Part shown: positions 18,589 to 28,256 of the stretch, piece by piece
Numbering within the stretch: position 1 is the first letter of the stretch
Layout: every line of letters begins with the position of its first letter
DNA from: Chryseobacterium bernardetii
GTDB taxonomy: Bacteria; Bacteroidota; Bacteroidia; Flavobacteriales; Weeksellaceae
NCBI RefSeq assembly: GCF_003815975.1
Contig: NZ_CP033932.1
Span: 620,001 to 684,000 of the forward strand
Length of the DNA: 64,000 nt
Direction: 5' to 3'
Position numbers and translations under genes: made by a program
Notes under the pieces: generated by a model
What the model saw: the letters and a program-made list of their open reading frames with translations, nothing else
Told to the model about the DNA's origin: nothing
Database searches by the model: none

Positions 18589-20343
18589 ATGTTTCGATCA
18601 CACACCAATGGAGAGCTATCTCTGAAAAATCTAAATGAAGAAGTTACACTATCAGGATGGGTACAGACTATCCGTGATAAAGGATTTATGATTTGGGTAG
18701 ATCTTCGAGATCGTTACGGAATTACCCAGCTGGTGTTTGACCAAGAGCGTTCTTCTGCGCAATTAATGGAAGAAGCTAAAAAATTAGGCCGTGAATTCGT
18801 TATCCAGGCTACCGGAAAAGTTATTGAAAGAGTAAGTAAAAATCCTAATATTCCTACAGGAGAAATTGAGCTTTTAGTTGAAAAACTGACAATTCTGAAC
18901 GATTCTCAGCTTCCTCCTTTCACAATTGAGGATGAAACGGACGGTGGAGAGGAATTAAGAATGAAATACCGCTATCTGGATATCAGAAGAAATCCGGTAA
19001 AAGATAAACTGATCTTCCGTCATAAAATGGCTCAGAAAGTAAGAAATTATTTATCTGATGAAGGCTTTATTGAAGTGGAAACTCCTGTTTTGATTAAGTC
19101 TACTCCGGAAGGAGCAAGAGACTTCGTCGTTCCAAGCAGAATGAATCCGGGACAGTTTTATGCATTGCCTCAGTCTCCGCAAACTTTCAAACAGCTTTTG
19201 ATGGTAGGCGGGATGGATAAATATTTCCAGATTGTAAAATGTTTCCGTGATGAGGATTTAAGAGCGGACAGACAGCCTGAATTTACACAAATCGACTGTG
19301 AAATGGCTTTTGTAGAGCAGGAGGATGTTATGAACGTATTCGAAGGGATGACTAAAACTCTTTTAAAAGATATTACCGGTCAGGAATTCGGGGATTTCCC
19401 AAGAATGACTTTCGCTGATGCGATGAGAAAATACGGAAATGACAAACCGGATATCCGTTTCGGAATGGAATTCGTGGAACTTAACGAGCTTGTAAAAGGA
19501 AAAGACTTTAAGATATTTGATGAAGCAGAATTGGTTGTGGGAATCAATGTAGAAGGATGTGCTGAATATACAAGAAAACAGATTGATGAGCTTGTGGATT
19601 GGGTAAAACGCCCACAGATAGGAGCTTCAGGTATGGTTTGGGTTAAATTCCAGAATGATGGAGTGAAAACCTCATCGGTAAATAAGTTCTACAACGAAGA
19701 AGATTTAGCGAAAATCATTGAAAAATTCGGAGCGAAAGAAGGTGACTTAATGTTAATCCTTTCCGGAAATGAAAACAAGGTAAGAGCCCAGCTTTCTGCA
19801 TTAAGAATGGAACTTGGTAACCGTTTAGGATTAAGAAAAGGAAATGTATTTGCTCCACTTTGGGTTGTTGACTTCCCTCTATTGGAATGGGATGAAGATA
19901 CTGAAAGATACCACGCTATGCACCACCCTTTCACTTCTCCAAAACCTGAAGATATTCACTTATTGGAAACTGATCCTGGTAAAGCAAGAGCTAACGCTTA
20001 CGATATGGTTCTTAACGGAAACGAAATCGGAGGTGGATCTATCAGAATCTTTGACAAAGATCTTCAATCTAAAATGTTTGACCTTCTAGGATTTTCCAAA
20101 GAAGAAGCAGAAGCTCAGTTTGGATTCTTAATGAACGCATTTAAGTACGGAGCACCGCCACACGGTGGTTTAGCATTCGGATTTGACCGTTTAGTGGCTA
20201 TCCTGGATGGAAATGAAGTCATCAGAGATTATATTGCATTCCCTAAAAACAACTCCGGGCGTGATGTGATGATTGATGCGCCTGCATCCATTGCTGATGC
20301 ACAACTCGATGAATTAGAGTTAAAATTAGATTTAAAAGCATAA
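18589..20343 (+). CDS. aspS: aspartate-tRNA ligase
   Basis: Class II aminoacyl-tRNA synthetase, bacterial type, 584 residues from the chosen start [12 protein letters not shown]; an upstream in-frame start at 18568 would only add seven residues. An OB-fold anticodon domain (~1-110, [20 protein letters not shown]) is followed by motif 2 ([18 protein letters not shown]), the bacterial GAD insertion domain (~290-410), and motif 3 ([14 protein letters not shown]). Length fits the bacterial family. It has its own promoter and terminator. Confidence 0.97.
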   Translation: MFRSHTNGELSLKNLNEEVTLSGWVQTIRDKGFMIWVDLRDRYGITQLVFDQERSSAQLMEEAKKLGREFVIQATGKVIERVSKNPNIPTGEIELLVEKLTILNDSQLPPFTIEDETDGGEELRMKYRYLDIRRNPVKDKLIFRHKMAQKVRNYLSDEGFIEVETPVLIKSTPEGARDFVVPSRMNPGQFYALPQSPQTFKQLLMVGGMDKYFQIVKCFRDEDLRADRQPEFTQIDCEMAFVEQEDVMNVFEGMTKTLLKDITGQEFGDFPRMTFADAMRKYGNDKPDIRFGMEFVELNELVKGKDFKIFDEAELVVGINVEGCAEYTRKQIDELVDWVKRPQIGASGMVWVKFQNDGVKTSSVNKFYNEEDLAKIIEKFGAKEGDLMLILSGNENKVRAQLSALRMELGNRLGLRKGNVFAPLWVVDFPLLEWDEDTERYHAMHHPFTSPKPEDIHLLETDPGKARANAYDMVLNGNEIGGGSIRIFDKDLQSKMFDLLGFSKEEAEAQFGFLMNAFKYGAPPHGGLAFGFDRLVAILDGNEVIRDYIAFPKNNSGRDVMIDAPASIADAQLDELELKLDLKA

Positions 20344-20349
20344 ATTTAA

Positions 20350-20374
20350 AGCGGGGTATTTGCCTCGCTTTTTT
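20350..20374 (+). terminator. intrinsic terminator of aspS
   Basis: Stem AGCGGGG / CCTCGCT (one G-T pair) with a 6-base loop and a run of six T. It ends just before the start of the next gene at 20380. Confidence 0.85.
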
Positions 20375-20379
20375 ATACT

Positions 20380-20913
20380 ATGGAAATTTTTATTCAGATA
20401 CTTACTTTAATTAAATATGTATCATTTTTAGGAATTGCAATATCTATAATACTGATCCTATTAAAAAAAATAATATACCATCCTCCCAACACAATAAATC
20501 AAGCTAAAGAAAAATCTTCAAAATATCTATCCATATTCGGCTTGTGTCTTTCATTAAGCATTGTTTGTATTGTAGGCAGTAAAGAGCTTATTAAACAAGA
20601 TTTTCAAAAAAGGCTGAAGGAAAATAAGATTCTCTTAGTAGAAATCAACGGTTTTTCCTTCGCCCAGGAAGATGCCGCTGACCTTTTTACAAAATTTGAA
20701 GTTGATCCCGGACGTTTTTATTGTGAATCTTATTTAGGATATATTACTTTTGAAAATAATGAGTCAATTCCTATCGAAGTTATTCAACATTGTTATGAGG
20801 AAAATAAATACATTATTGTCTCTAAAAAATATTCAACTGATGTTACCATTGGAATTATTACTACTTCAAAATTCAACTATCTAAAAAATAAAGCTTCTTC
20901 TTCAGACCAATAG
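20380..20913 (+). CDS. hypothetical membrane protein
   Basis: A 177-residue protein I do not recognise. Two hydrophobic segments lie near residues 8-30 (YVSFLGIAISIILILLKK) and 48-66 (YLSIFGLCLSLSIVCIVG); the remaining 110 residues are soluble and mixed alpha/beta, with an acidic loop (FAQEDAADLFTKFEVD). It begins six bases after the aspS terminator and converges with purA, 12 bases apart. No promoter or terminator of its own is visible, so expression may depend on read-through from aspS. Base use is slightly more AT-rich than in neighbouring housekeeping genes. Confidence 0.65.
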   Translation: MEIFIQILTLIKYVSFLGIAISIILILLKKIIYHPPNTINQAKEKSSKYLSIFGLCLSLSIVCIVGSKELIKQDFQKRLKENKILLVEINGFSFAQEDAADLFTKFEVDPGRFYCESYLGYITFENNESIPIEVIQHCYEENKYIIVSKKYSTDVTIGIITTSKFNYLKNKASSSDQ

Positions 20914-20925
20914 TCTTCAGAGGAA

Positions 20926-22194
20926 TTATTTCATTTTCAAAATCTGTTCTCTTCCCGGCCCTGTAGAAAGATATCCCACCGGAATTCCCAGCTCTTCCTC
21001 TAGAAATACAAGGAATTCCTTTAGCTCTTTTGGAAGTGCAGAAGAATCTTTCATCACAGAAAAATCCGCTTCCCAGCCATCCAGCCATTTGAATACCGGT
21101 TTTGCATTTTCAGGAAGTGTTCCGGCATTGGTTTCAATAGCTCCGTCTTCTAGCTCATAATGGGTGCAGACTGCTACTGATTTCAATCCACTTAAAACAT
21201 CAGCTTTAGTTAAAACCAACTGAGTAACTCCGTTAATCATCACTGCATATCGTAAAGCAGGAAGATCCAGCCAGCCTGTTCTTCTAGGGCGTCCTGTATT
21301 GGAGCCAAACTCATTACCTTTTGTCCTGATTTCCTCGCCCAATTCATCAAAAAGTTCTGTTGGGAATATTCCGTTTCCTACTCTTGTGCAATACGCTTTG
21401 GCAATCCCATAGATCTCACCAATCTTTTTAGGAGAAATCCCTAGCCCACTGCAGGCTCCCGAAGCTGTAGTTGATGAAGATGTTACATAAGGATAAGTTC
21501 CATGGTCAATATCAAGTAATGCAGCCTGTGATCCTTCAGCTAATATTGTTTTTCCTTCGGATAGTGCTTTGTTCAGGAATAATTCAGTTTCTGTACAATT
21601 GAATTGCTTTAAAAATTCCACTGCATCAAAAAATTCTTCACGAATGGATTCCAAAGATGGTAATTCCATACCTCCTTCAGACAAAACTTGATAATCCCTT
21701 CCCAAAATATGAGCTACTCTCTCTTGGAAATCCGGTGAATACATGTCCCCGATTCTTACATTCTGTCTTAAAATTTTATTTGAATACGCCTGAGCGATTC
21801 CATTCTTTGTTGTCCCTATGGTTGTATATGCTGGATTTTCTTCCATGAAAACATCCATAAGCTTATAAGTAGGCAATACAAAATGAGCCTTTTTAGAAAT
21901 AGTAAGATTTTTCTCTGGCTTAAGGGTTTCGTCAAACTTCTTTAAGTTCAGAATTTCGTTTTTAAAACTTACCGGATCAAGAACAGTTCCAGTTCCGATA
22001 ACATTCTGTACATCTTGCATAAAAATCCCTGAAGGAATCATTTTAAGCGTGATTCTTTTCCCGTTTCTTTCAATGCTATGCCCTGCATTCGAGCCTCCAT
22101 TAAAGCGGGCGGCAATATCATAATTTTCACTGATAAGATCTATAAACTTTCCTTTTCCCTCATCTCCCCATTGAAGTCCTAATACAATATCCAT
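20926..22194 (-). CDS. purA: adenylosuccinate synthetase
   Basis: First committed step from IMP to AMP: GTP-dependent addition of aspartate. From MDIVLGLQWGDEGKGKFIDL the protein has 422 residues, with the GDEGKGK P-loop at the N-terminus, NGGSNAGHSI, the IMP site region GTTKNGIAQAYSNK and the GTGRP-like NTGRPRRTGWLDL. The start at 22194 is preferred to the in-frame ATG at 22215 because a TAGCTTTG -7 box occupies 22220-22213. Monocistronic. Confidence 0.96.
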   Translation of the reverse strand: MDIVLGLQWGDEGKGKFIDLISENYDIAARFNGGSNAGHSIERNGKRITLKMIPSGIFMQDVQNVIGTGTVLDPVSFKNEILNLKKFDETLKPEKNLTISKKAHFVLPTYKLMDVFMEENPAYTTIGTTKNGIAQAYSNKILRQNVRIGDMYSPDFQERVAHILGRDYQVLSEGGMELPSLESIREEFFDAVEFLKQFNCTETELFLNKALSEGKTILAEGSQAALLDIDHGTYPYVTSSSTTASGACSGLGISPKKIGEIYGIAKAYCTRVGNGIFPTELFDELGEEIRTKGNEFGSNTGRPRRTGWLDLPALRYAVMINGVTQLVLTKADVLSGLKSVAVCTHYELEDGAIETNAGTLPENAKPVFKWLDGWEADFSVMKDSSALPKELKEFLVFLEEELGIPVGYLSTGPGREQILKMK

Positions 22195-22212
22195 ATAATT
22201 ATTTTTATGGTA

Positions 22213-22220
22213 CAAAGCTA
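22213..22220 (-). promoter_or_regulatory. -7 box (TAGCTTTG) of purA
   Basis: Matches TAnnTTTG on the minus strand 19 bases before the chosen start, excluding the in-frame ATG at 22215. The -33 element is not clear. Confidence 0.45.
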
Positions 22221-22388
22221 TGGCAGTTTGAAAAAGAGGCCATTGTCATTTGGCAAAAACGAATTCTTGTGAGACAGAAATTGGCTATGGAAATGTTTAT
22301 ATGCAGTTTTGTCTAAAAACCAATGGGAGATTTTTAAAACAATGCAATAGACTATTAAAGTATCATTAATTATTTTGTAAGAATCTTA

Positions 22389-22961
22389 TTACTCATTAAT
22401 ATTCCTCCTGATCCTGCTCAACGATGAAGGCGTCACTCCAAGATAAGAGGCCAGCATAGACTGCGGAACCCTGTTGGCAAGCCCAGGATAATGATTAAGA
22501 AAATGAATATATCGGGATTTTGCATCCTGATTAAGCATAATGCTTGCGACTTTAAGTTTATTTTCAGCAACAAATCCATGAATCCGTGCAAATAGAACAG
22601 GCCAGATCTTAATTTTCTGCTCTAATATTTTAAAATGGCTGAGGTCAATAACAAGTAAAACAGCATCTGTAATGGCTTCAATATATTCATGGGCAGGAAG
22701 CTGATCGGTAAATCCCTGGAAATCTCCAATGAAGCGGCCTTCATAAATAAAATAACGGGTAAAATCATCACCTTCTTTATTATAATACAAAGACCGGAAT
22801 ACTCCTTTCTTCACAAAAGCGATCTTTTGGCTTACTTTTCCTGCCTCTACGAAAATTTCCCCCTTCTTCACTGAAATTTCCTGGATTCCCTCTGTAATCA
22901 GAAGCTCATCCTGCGCATTCAGTAATCCGAATTTTTTGATGTAGTTAAAAAGTTCTTCCAT
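22389..22961 (-). CDS. Crp/Fnr family transcriptional regulator
   Basis: Protein of 190 residues with a cyclic-nucleotide-binding-like beta-roll (~20-115, KKGEIFVEAGKVSQKIAFVKKGVFRSLY) and a C-terminal helix-turn-helix (SMLASYLGVTPSSLSRIRRN). No Fe-S cysteines of the FNR type are present. It is divergent from ku with 144 bases between the starts, so it could regulate the ku-ligD operon, itself, or neither. Effector and targets unknown. Confidence 0.85.
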   Translation of the reverse strand: MEELFNYIKKFGLLNAQDELLITEGIQEISVKKGEIFVEAGKVSQKIAFVKKGVFRSLYYNKEGDDFTRYFIYEGRFIGDFQGFTDQLPAHEYIEAITDAVLLVIDLSHFKILEQKIKIWPVLFARIHGFVAENKLKVASIMLNQDAKSRYIHFLNHYPGLANRVPQSMLASYLGVTPSSLSRIRRNINE

Positions 22962-23105
22962 GCTATTTTATCCACAAATTATGGAAAGGTAAAGGTATAA
23001 AAGTAGAATGTAAAAACAATTGTCATTTGACAAAAAGCTCCACAACACATACCACACACCTCTCTATCGGCATGTTAATTGCTTGATTTTTAAAAACGTA
23101 AGACA

Positions 23106-23891
23106 ATGAAAGCAATTTGGAATGGCGCCATTGGCTTCGGTTTAGTAAATATTCCTGTTAAAATTTACTCAGCAACGGAGACCAGCAAACTGGACCTTGA
23201 TATGCTCGATAAATCCGATTTTTCTAACATCCGGTTTAAGAGAGTTAATGAAAATACAGGAAAAGAAGTAAAATGGGAAAACATCGTTAAAGGTTATCTT
23301 ATGGATGATAAATATATCGTCCTTGATGAAGAAGATTATGAAGCAGCAAGCCCGGAAAAGACAAAAATACTTTCCATTGATCAGTTTGTAAAGGAAGAAG
23401 AAGTAGACAGTGTTTATTTTGAAACTCCTTACTATCTTGAACCGCAAAAAAATGGTGAAAATGCCTATAGGCTTCTATTAAAAGCTCTTGAAAAAACAGG
23501 AATGGTAGGCATCGGTACATTTGTGCTTCGTGAAAGTGAGGCTATTGGGATGATACGGCCCTACAATAATGATATATTGATTTTAAACCGTCTTAGGTTT
23601 GATCAGGAAATAAGAGATTATTCGGATTTAAAAATCCCTGCTCATAAGGCTCCAAAACCTGCTGAGCTGAAAATGGCTGTAAATCTTATTGAACAGCTTT
23701 CCCAGGAGTTTGATCCCGCTATGTATAAAGATACCTATTCTGATGACCTGCTGAAAATTATCAGGCAGAAAGCAAAAGGTAAGAATATTAAAACCAGAAA
23801 AGCACCGGCTGCTAAAGAAGGTAAAGTAATTGATCTTATGGCTCAGTTAAAAGCCAGCCTGAATAATTCCAAATCCAAATCTGCATCGTAA
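23106..23891 (+). CDS. ku: Ku protein, NHEJ end-binding factor
   Basis: Homodimeric ring that binds broken DNA ends and recruits LigD. The 261 residues open with AIWNGAIGFGLVNIPVKIY, typical of bacterial Ku, followed by LDMLDKSDFSNIRFKRVNENTGKEV and the core ending LIEQLSQEFDPAMYKDTYSDDLLKII. The C-terminal 30 residues are Lys-rich. The stop overlaps the ligD start by one base (TAATG), so the two are translationally coupled. Confidence 0.95.
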   Translation: MKAIWNGAIGFGLVNIPVKIYSATETSKLDLDMLDKSDFSNIRFKRVNENTGKEVKWENIVKGYLMDDKYIVLDEEDYEAASPEKTKILSIDQFVKEEEVDSVYFETPYYLEPQKNGENAYRLLLKALEKTGMVGIGTFVLRESEAIGMIRPYNNDILILNRLRFDQEIRDYSDLKIPAHKAPKPAELKMAVNLIEQLSQEFDPAMYKDTYSDDLLKIIRQKAKGKNIKTRKAPAAKEGKVIDLMAQLKASLNNSKSKSAS

Positions 23892-24496
23892 TGGCTCTTA
23901 AAGATTATCAACAGAAACGTAAGTTCAACGAAACCAGTGAACCTAAAGGAAAAACAAAAAAAAGTAAAAGCAAACTGATCTTTGTGGTTCAAAGACATGC
24001 TGCAACGCGGCTTCACTATGATTTCCGGCTGGAAATGGAAGGTGTATTAAAGAGTTGGGCTGTTCCGAAAGGACCTTCACTGGATCCTCATGATAAACGT
24101 CTTGCTATGATGGTTGAAGATCACCCTTATGATTACAAAGATTTTGAAGGAAATATACCTGAAGGCAATTATGGGGCGGGACAGGTTGAAGTATGGGACA
24201 GCGGAACCTATGAACCTCTTGAAGAAAACAGCAAAATCTCCGATGAAAAAGAATTATTAAGAGAACTGCACGCCGGTTCCTTAAAATTTATCTTACATGG
24301 TAAAAAACTAAAAGGTGAATTTGCTTTGGTTAAAATGAAAAATGCAGAAAACAATGCATGGCTGCTCATTAAACATAAAGATGAGTTTGCCGAAAGTCCT
24401 TATGATGCCGAAGAAAATACATCAGCCAAATCTTTGGTTACAAAATTTCTGGAGGAAAAAAAAAGCCTAAAAACAAGCGAAAAAAAGAGGTCATAA
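23891..24496 (+). CDS. ligD: LigD N-terminal 3'-phosphoesterase part (front piece of an interrupted ligD)
   Basis: 201 residues that correspond to the PE domain of LigD, which trims 3' ends before sealing. Visible motifs are FVVQRHAATRLHYDFRLEME (His, Arg and Asp residues of the PE centre), SWAVPKGPS and EGNYGAGQVEVWDSG. The frame ends in a Lys-rich tail after an A9 run (24456-24464). One extra A there would join this frame to the ligase-polymerase frame and give a single 848-residue PE-Lig-Pol protein, the usual LigD order. A free-standing PE protein exists in some bacteria, so the split could also be functional. Confidence 0.85.
   Translation: MALKDYQQKRKFNETSEPKGKTKKSKSKLIFVVQRHAATRLHYDFRLEMEGVLKSWAVPKGPSLDPHDKRLAMMVEDHPYDYKDFEGNIPEGNYGAGQVEVWDSGTYEPLEENSKISDEKELLRELHAGSLKFILHGKKLKGEFALVKMKNAENNAWLLIKHKDEFAESPYDAEENTSAKSLVTKFLEEKKSLKTSEKKRS
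24456..24464 (+). other. A9 tract at the ligD frame junction
   Basis: Nine A residues directly follow GGAGG. The front frame reads GAA AAA AAA AGC and stops at 24496; the ligase frame is open from 24373 through this tract onward. A -1 slip here, or one additional A, joins both frames without a stop. This is a classic slippery homopolymer, so ribosomal or polymerase slippage, a true frameshift mutation, or an assembly error are all possible. Confidence 0.75.
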
Positions 24497-24567
24497 CTTC
24501 AGAAAAAAGATTCAGGAGCTTTAATTCTTTAACGAATGAGAAAAAACTTAAGTCTTTTATTAAACCC

Positions 24568-26436
24568 ATGCTTGCCAAACCTTTCGATAAAGCATTTGAT
24601 GATAAAGACTGGCTTTTTGAAATAAAATGGGACGGCTACAGGGCTATTGCTGATCTGAGCCATGATGAACCTCTTTTCTATTCAAGGAACGGAATCTCAT
24701 TTCTGTCCAAATTTGATAAAGTAACTCAGGACTTCGGACAGCAAAAATATAAATTGGTACTTGATGGGGAAATTGTAGCGTATGACGATCAGGGAAAGCC
24801 CAGTTTTCAGCTTTTACAACAAATAGGAGATAATCCCAATCTTGCTCTGGTTTATCAGGTTTTTGACCTTCTATGGCTCAATGGCCATTCTACAGAAGAA
24901 CTTCCGCTTATTCAACGAAAAGAGCTTTTAAAAGAAGCCTTAACTGAAACGGACAGCATTAAATACTGTGATCATATTCCTGAAAAAGGTATTGCATTTT
25001 TTGAACAGATGAAAGAGATGAAGCTGGAAGGTATGATTGCTAAAAGAGCAGAGAGCCAGTATGTGGAAAATTACAGAACAACAGACTGGCTTAAGATCAA
25101 GTTTTCCAATACGGAAGAAGCTATTATCTGTGGCTTTACTGAACCCAGAGGTTCGCGGGAAAGTTTCGGAGCTTTGATTCTTGGAAAATATGTGAATAAT
25201 GAATTGATTTATTGTGGGCATACAGGAACAGGATTCAATCACACCTCCCTAAATCAGCTTTATCAAAGACTTGAGAAGATGATCATAAAATCTTCTCCGT
25301 TTGAAACCATTCCCAAAACCAATATGCCTGTAACATGGGTAAAGCCAGAACTGGTTTGCGAAATCAAGTACTCAGAAATTACCAAAGACGGCATTTTCCG
25401 CCACCCTGTTTTTGTTGGCATCCGTGAAGATAAAGAACCGGAAGAAGTAAAGGAAACAGCGGATCTGACTATTCAACCTATAAAAAACAAGACAATGAAA
25501 GCTAAAAAAGAACATTCAGAAAAAGAACAGGAAATTACTCTCAACAGGCATGCTGTGAAACTGACCAATCAGGATAAAATATATTTTCCAAAAGATGGAA
25601 TTACTAAAGGGGATGTAATAGATTATTATCAGTCAGTAGCGGAATATATCCTGCCATACCTGAAAAACCGCCCTTTATCTCTGAACCGTTTTCCTAATGG
25701 TATTGAAGAACAAGGCTTTTACCAGAAAGATGCAGGAGATCATATTCCCGACTGGGTAAAGACAACGCAGGTTTACTCTGAATCCAACGATAAATATATT
25801 GATTATATCTACTGCAATGACAAGGCTACTTTAGCTTACCTGAATAATCTCGGATGTATTGACCTTAATCCATGGAACAGCTCTCTTCCGGACCTTGAAC
25901 ATCCTGATTACCTGGTTTTGGATCTTGATCCGTCAAAGAAAAATACTTTTGATGATGTGATTGAAACGGCTCTTCAGGTAAATGAGGTATTACAAAGTAT
26001 TAAAATGAAAGGATATTGTAAGACTTCCGGAAGCACTGGAATTCATATTTATATTCCGATGGGTGGAAAGTACGATTTTGATCAGGTAAAAGACTTCGCC
26101 CATATCCTGATGAAACAGGTCCATGAAAAACTCCCTGAAATTACAACTCTGGAAAGAAGCCTTCAAAAAAGAGATTCCAACAAGATCTATCTTGATTATC
26201 TGCAAAACAGAATCGGGCAAACGCTGGCAAGTGCTTACAGTTTGCGACCTAAACAAGGTGCTTCTGTTTCCATGCCTTTAGATTGGGATGAACTGAAACC
26301 GGGACTTTTGCCTACAGATTACAATATTGGAAATGCATTAAAAAGAATTAAAGAAAAAGGAGACCTCTTTAAACCTGTTCTAGGTAAGGGAATTGATATG
26401 ATGAAAGCACTGGAATTACTTCAGAGTATTGATTAA
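24568..26436 (+). CDS. ligD: DNA ligase D, ligase and polymerase domains (back piece of an interrupted ligD)
   Basis: ATP-dependent ligase plus primase-type polymerase of bacterial NHEJ. The ligase domain (~1-310) shows the nucleotidyl-Lys motif EIKWDGYRA and later EGMIAKRAES and TDWLKIKF. The polymerase domain (~330-622) shows VLDLDPSKK (metal Asp pair) and SGSTGIHIYIPM. The ATG at 24568 lies inside KPMLAKPF, the conserved start of the ligase core, and the frame is open and protein-like for about 35 codons upstream, so this ATG is probably not the natural start. See the A9 tract. Confidence 0.88.
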   Translation: MLAKPFDKAFDDKDWLFEIKWDGYRAIADLSHDEPLFYSRNGISFLSKFDKVTQDFGQQKYKLVLDGEIVAYDDQGKPSFQLLQQIGDNPNLALVYQVFDLLWLNGHSTEELPLIQRKELLKEALTETDSIKYCDHIPEKGIAFFEQMKEMKLEGMIAKRAESQYVENYRTTDWLKIKFSNTEEAIICGFTEPRGSRESFGALILGKYVNNELIYCGHTGTGFNHTSLNQLYQRLEKMIIKSSPFETIPKTNMPVTWVKPELVCEIKYSEITKDGIFRHPVFVGIREDKEPEEVKETADLTIQPIKNKTMKAKKEHSEKEQEITLNRHAVKLTNQDKIYFPKDGITKGDVIDYYQSVAEYILPYLKNRPLSLNRFPNGIEEQGFYQKDAGDHIPDWVKTTQVYSESNDKYIDYIYCNDKATLAYLNNLGCIDLNPWNSSLPDLEHPDYLVLDLDPSKKNTFDDVIETALQVNEVLQSIKMKGYCKTSGSTGIHIYIPMGGKYDFDQVKDFAHILMKQVHEKLPEITTLERSLQKRDSNKIYLDYLQNRIGQTLASAYSLRPKQGASVSMPLDWDELKPGLLPTDYNIGNALKRIKEKGDLFKPVLGKGIDMMKALELLQSID

Positions 26437-26466
26437 TTTCCATATTTTTACCTGCAAAAGCTACCC

Positions 26467-27027
26467 ATGAATGAATCTATTAAACTAGAAATCCCTTTTA
26501 ATGAAACTGCAGAACGGGAATACCAACAGTTTTTCTTTCGCTATACATGGAAAAATCACTTTACTGAGCTTAAGAAAGCCATACTATATGCTATAATATT
26601 TCTTTTTCTTGGCTTTTTCTCTCAATCAAAACTTATTAATAATAGCCCAGCTTCTTCTATTTTCAGGTATGGAGGATTTATTTTTTTGGGTTATATTTTC
26701 CTGCTTCTATATCAATATTTTATCCGTAAAAAGAAGGTTTATAAATCAATTGAAGAAATGATCAATGATTTTAAAAGTAAAGATGAAAAAGCCAGTTTTA
26801 TAATTCTTAATAAAGAGGACATCACAATAGAAAATTCATTTAGCACAATAGGAGCTGTTTGGGAGAAAACCAGTTATAAATTCGTTGATAAATACATTAT
26901 TCTAAGTATGATCAACAGTAATATTAACTTTATTTTCACCAAGGCTGACCTTAAAGAACATGATTATAATACTTTAACAGGTTTTCTCGAAGAATACTCA
27001 AAACAAGGAAAGAAAGAAATTATCTGA
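26467..27027 (+). CDS. YcxB-like small membrane protein
   Basis: 186 residues with two membrane segments (about 38-56, KAILYAIIFLFLGFF, and 66-86, YGGFIFLGYIFLLLYQYF), a charged turn (IRKKKVYKSIEEM), then a C-terminal beta-rich part (FIILNKEDITIENSF...GAVWEKTSYKFVDKYIILSM). This resembles YcxB-like proteins, which have no known function. It starts 30 bases after ligD and may be read from the NHEJ operon. It ends at a strong bidirectional terminator. Confidence 0.68.
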   Translation: MNESIKLEIPFNETAEREYQQFFFRYTWKNHFTELKKAILYAIIFLFLGFFSQSKLINNSPASSIFRYGGFIFLGYIFLLLYQYFIRKKKVYKSIEEMINDFKSKDEKASFIILNKEDITIENSFSTIGAVWEKTSYKFVDKYIILSMINSNINFIFTKADLKEHDYNTLTGFLEEYSKQGKKEII

Positions 27028-27032
27028 TCATA

Positions 27033-27068
27033 AAAAACTCCTGCATCCAAAGTAATGCAGGAGTTTTT
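27033..27068. terminator. bidirectional terminator between the YcxB-like and MscS genes
   Basis: Perfect 14-bp stem AAAAACTCCTGCAT / ATGCAGGAGTTTTT with an 8-base loop, usable from both sides by the converging genes. Confidence 0.93.
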
Positions 27069-27092
27069 ATAATTTTAAATCGTGGCGGATAA

Positions 27093-27938
27093 CTATTTAT
27101 TATAAACATGGATATCTCTCTGAGGAAAAGGAATTCCGATGCCAGCCTTATCCAGGGCTTCTTTACAGCCAATGATAAGTTCTTCATTCATGTTCCAGAA
27201 ATTTTCTGTAGTAGTACTCACTCTAACTGACAGATTAATTGCACTGTCACCAAGTGCTGTCACCACTACCTGAGGCGCCGGCTCAGCAAGAGCATATTGA
27301 CTTTTTTGAATTACTTTCATCAGAACTTCTTTCGTCTGCTTAAGGTCAGCATCATAAGCAATTCCGATATCCAGGGATGTTCTTCTTGTCCCTAACTGAG
27401 TAAAATTGGTAATACTGTTATTGGAAACCACTCCATTAGGAATAATAATTAATTGGTTTTGTGGAGTAATCAGCTTTGTATGAAAAATATCAATAGCCTG
27501 TACGGTTCCGGAGACCCCGGAATTGGTAGAAATAAAATCTCCTATTTTAAATGGTTTTAATAGCAGAATGAGGATTCCTCCTGCAAAATTTGTTAAAGAT
27601 CCCTGTAACGCAAGGCCTACGGCTAAACCTGCCGCACCAATCATGGCAACAAAGGCAGAAGTTTGAACTCCTAGCTGGGTAACTACTACAATAAACAGGA
27701 GAATATTAAGTCCCCAATTGATAATATTAAGAAGAAAATGCTGTAAAGAAGCTTCCATATTACGTTTTTTGAAACCTTTCGCTACAAGCTTCTTAATCAT
27801 TCTTATCATCCATGATCCGATCAGATAAATCAATAATGCTGAAACTACCGCAGTAAAGATTCTCGGTGCCCATGAAACGGCTGAAGTGATTAATGTATCC
27901 CAATGTTTTTGAATGTTGTTCAATTGTAAATCGTCCAT
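27093..27938 (-). CDS. small-conductance mechanosensitive channel, MscS family
   Basis: Inner-membrane tension-gated channel for osmotic relief. The 281 residues comprise three membrane helices (~20-45, ~65-90, ~95-125), the Ala/Gly-packed pore helix GAAGLAVGLALQGSLTNFAGG, and the cytoplasmic beta domain (FKIGDFISTNSGVSGTVQAI, IIPNGVVSNNSITNF). The length matches E. coli MscS. Monocistronic; no -7 element was found close upstream. Confidence 0.93.
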   Translation of the reverse strand: MDDLQLNNIQKHWDTLITSAVSWAPRIFTAVVSALLIYLIGSWMIRMIKKLVAKGFKKRNMEASLQHFLLNIINWGLNILLFIVVVTQLGVQTSAFVAMIGAAGLAVGLALQGSLTNFAGGILILLLKPFKIGDFISTNSGVSGTVQAIDIFHTKLITPQNQLIIIPNGVVSNNSITNFTQLGTRRTSLDIGIAYDADLKQTKEVLMKVIQKSQYALAEPAPQVVVTALGDSAINLSVRVSTTTENFWNMNEELIIGCKEALDKAGIGIPFPQRDIHVYNK

Positions 27939-28256
27939 TTTATACTACTTATTTTTATATCATTACATATATCCATCCCTATTTGTGCAAGATTTTGAAA
28001 ATGTATTTTTGAATAAAAACATACCCTCTTTACAATAAAATGCAACTTTAACTCTTGAGAAGTCAAATCAATGATTAAATACATTATAATAGATTGACAG
28101 CTGAACAGATATTTCAGCTTACTCAATGATCATTTTAGAATCTGAATCTTGCCAGGAAGAATAATTCGGTGCTATCATTACAAAAAAAATACCGAAGTCT
28201 CTTTCCAGAGAAAAATATTTCCTGAAAATAAATTTTGAACAGTAAAAATTAAAGAA
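27939..28256. other. gene-free interval between MscS and SDR genes
   Basis: AT-rich, no supported gene, terminator stem or TAnnTTTG element on the minus strand. It must hold the MscS promoter and the 3' end of the SDR transcript, but I could not place either. Confidence 0.4.

Noticed and set aside
24568..24570. ATG as a natural start of a separate ligase gene
   Set aside because: The Met is part of the conserved KPMLAKPF block, and the frame reads on as a linker for 35 codons upstream to the A9 tract.
27920..28126. 68-codon minus-strand frame before MscS
   Set aside because: AT-rich, no start context and overlaps the MscS start; looks like chance.
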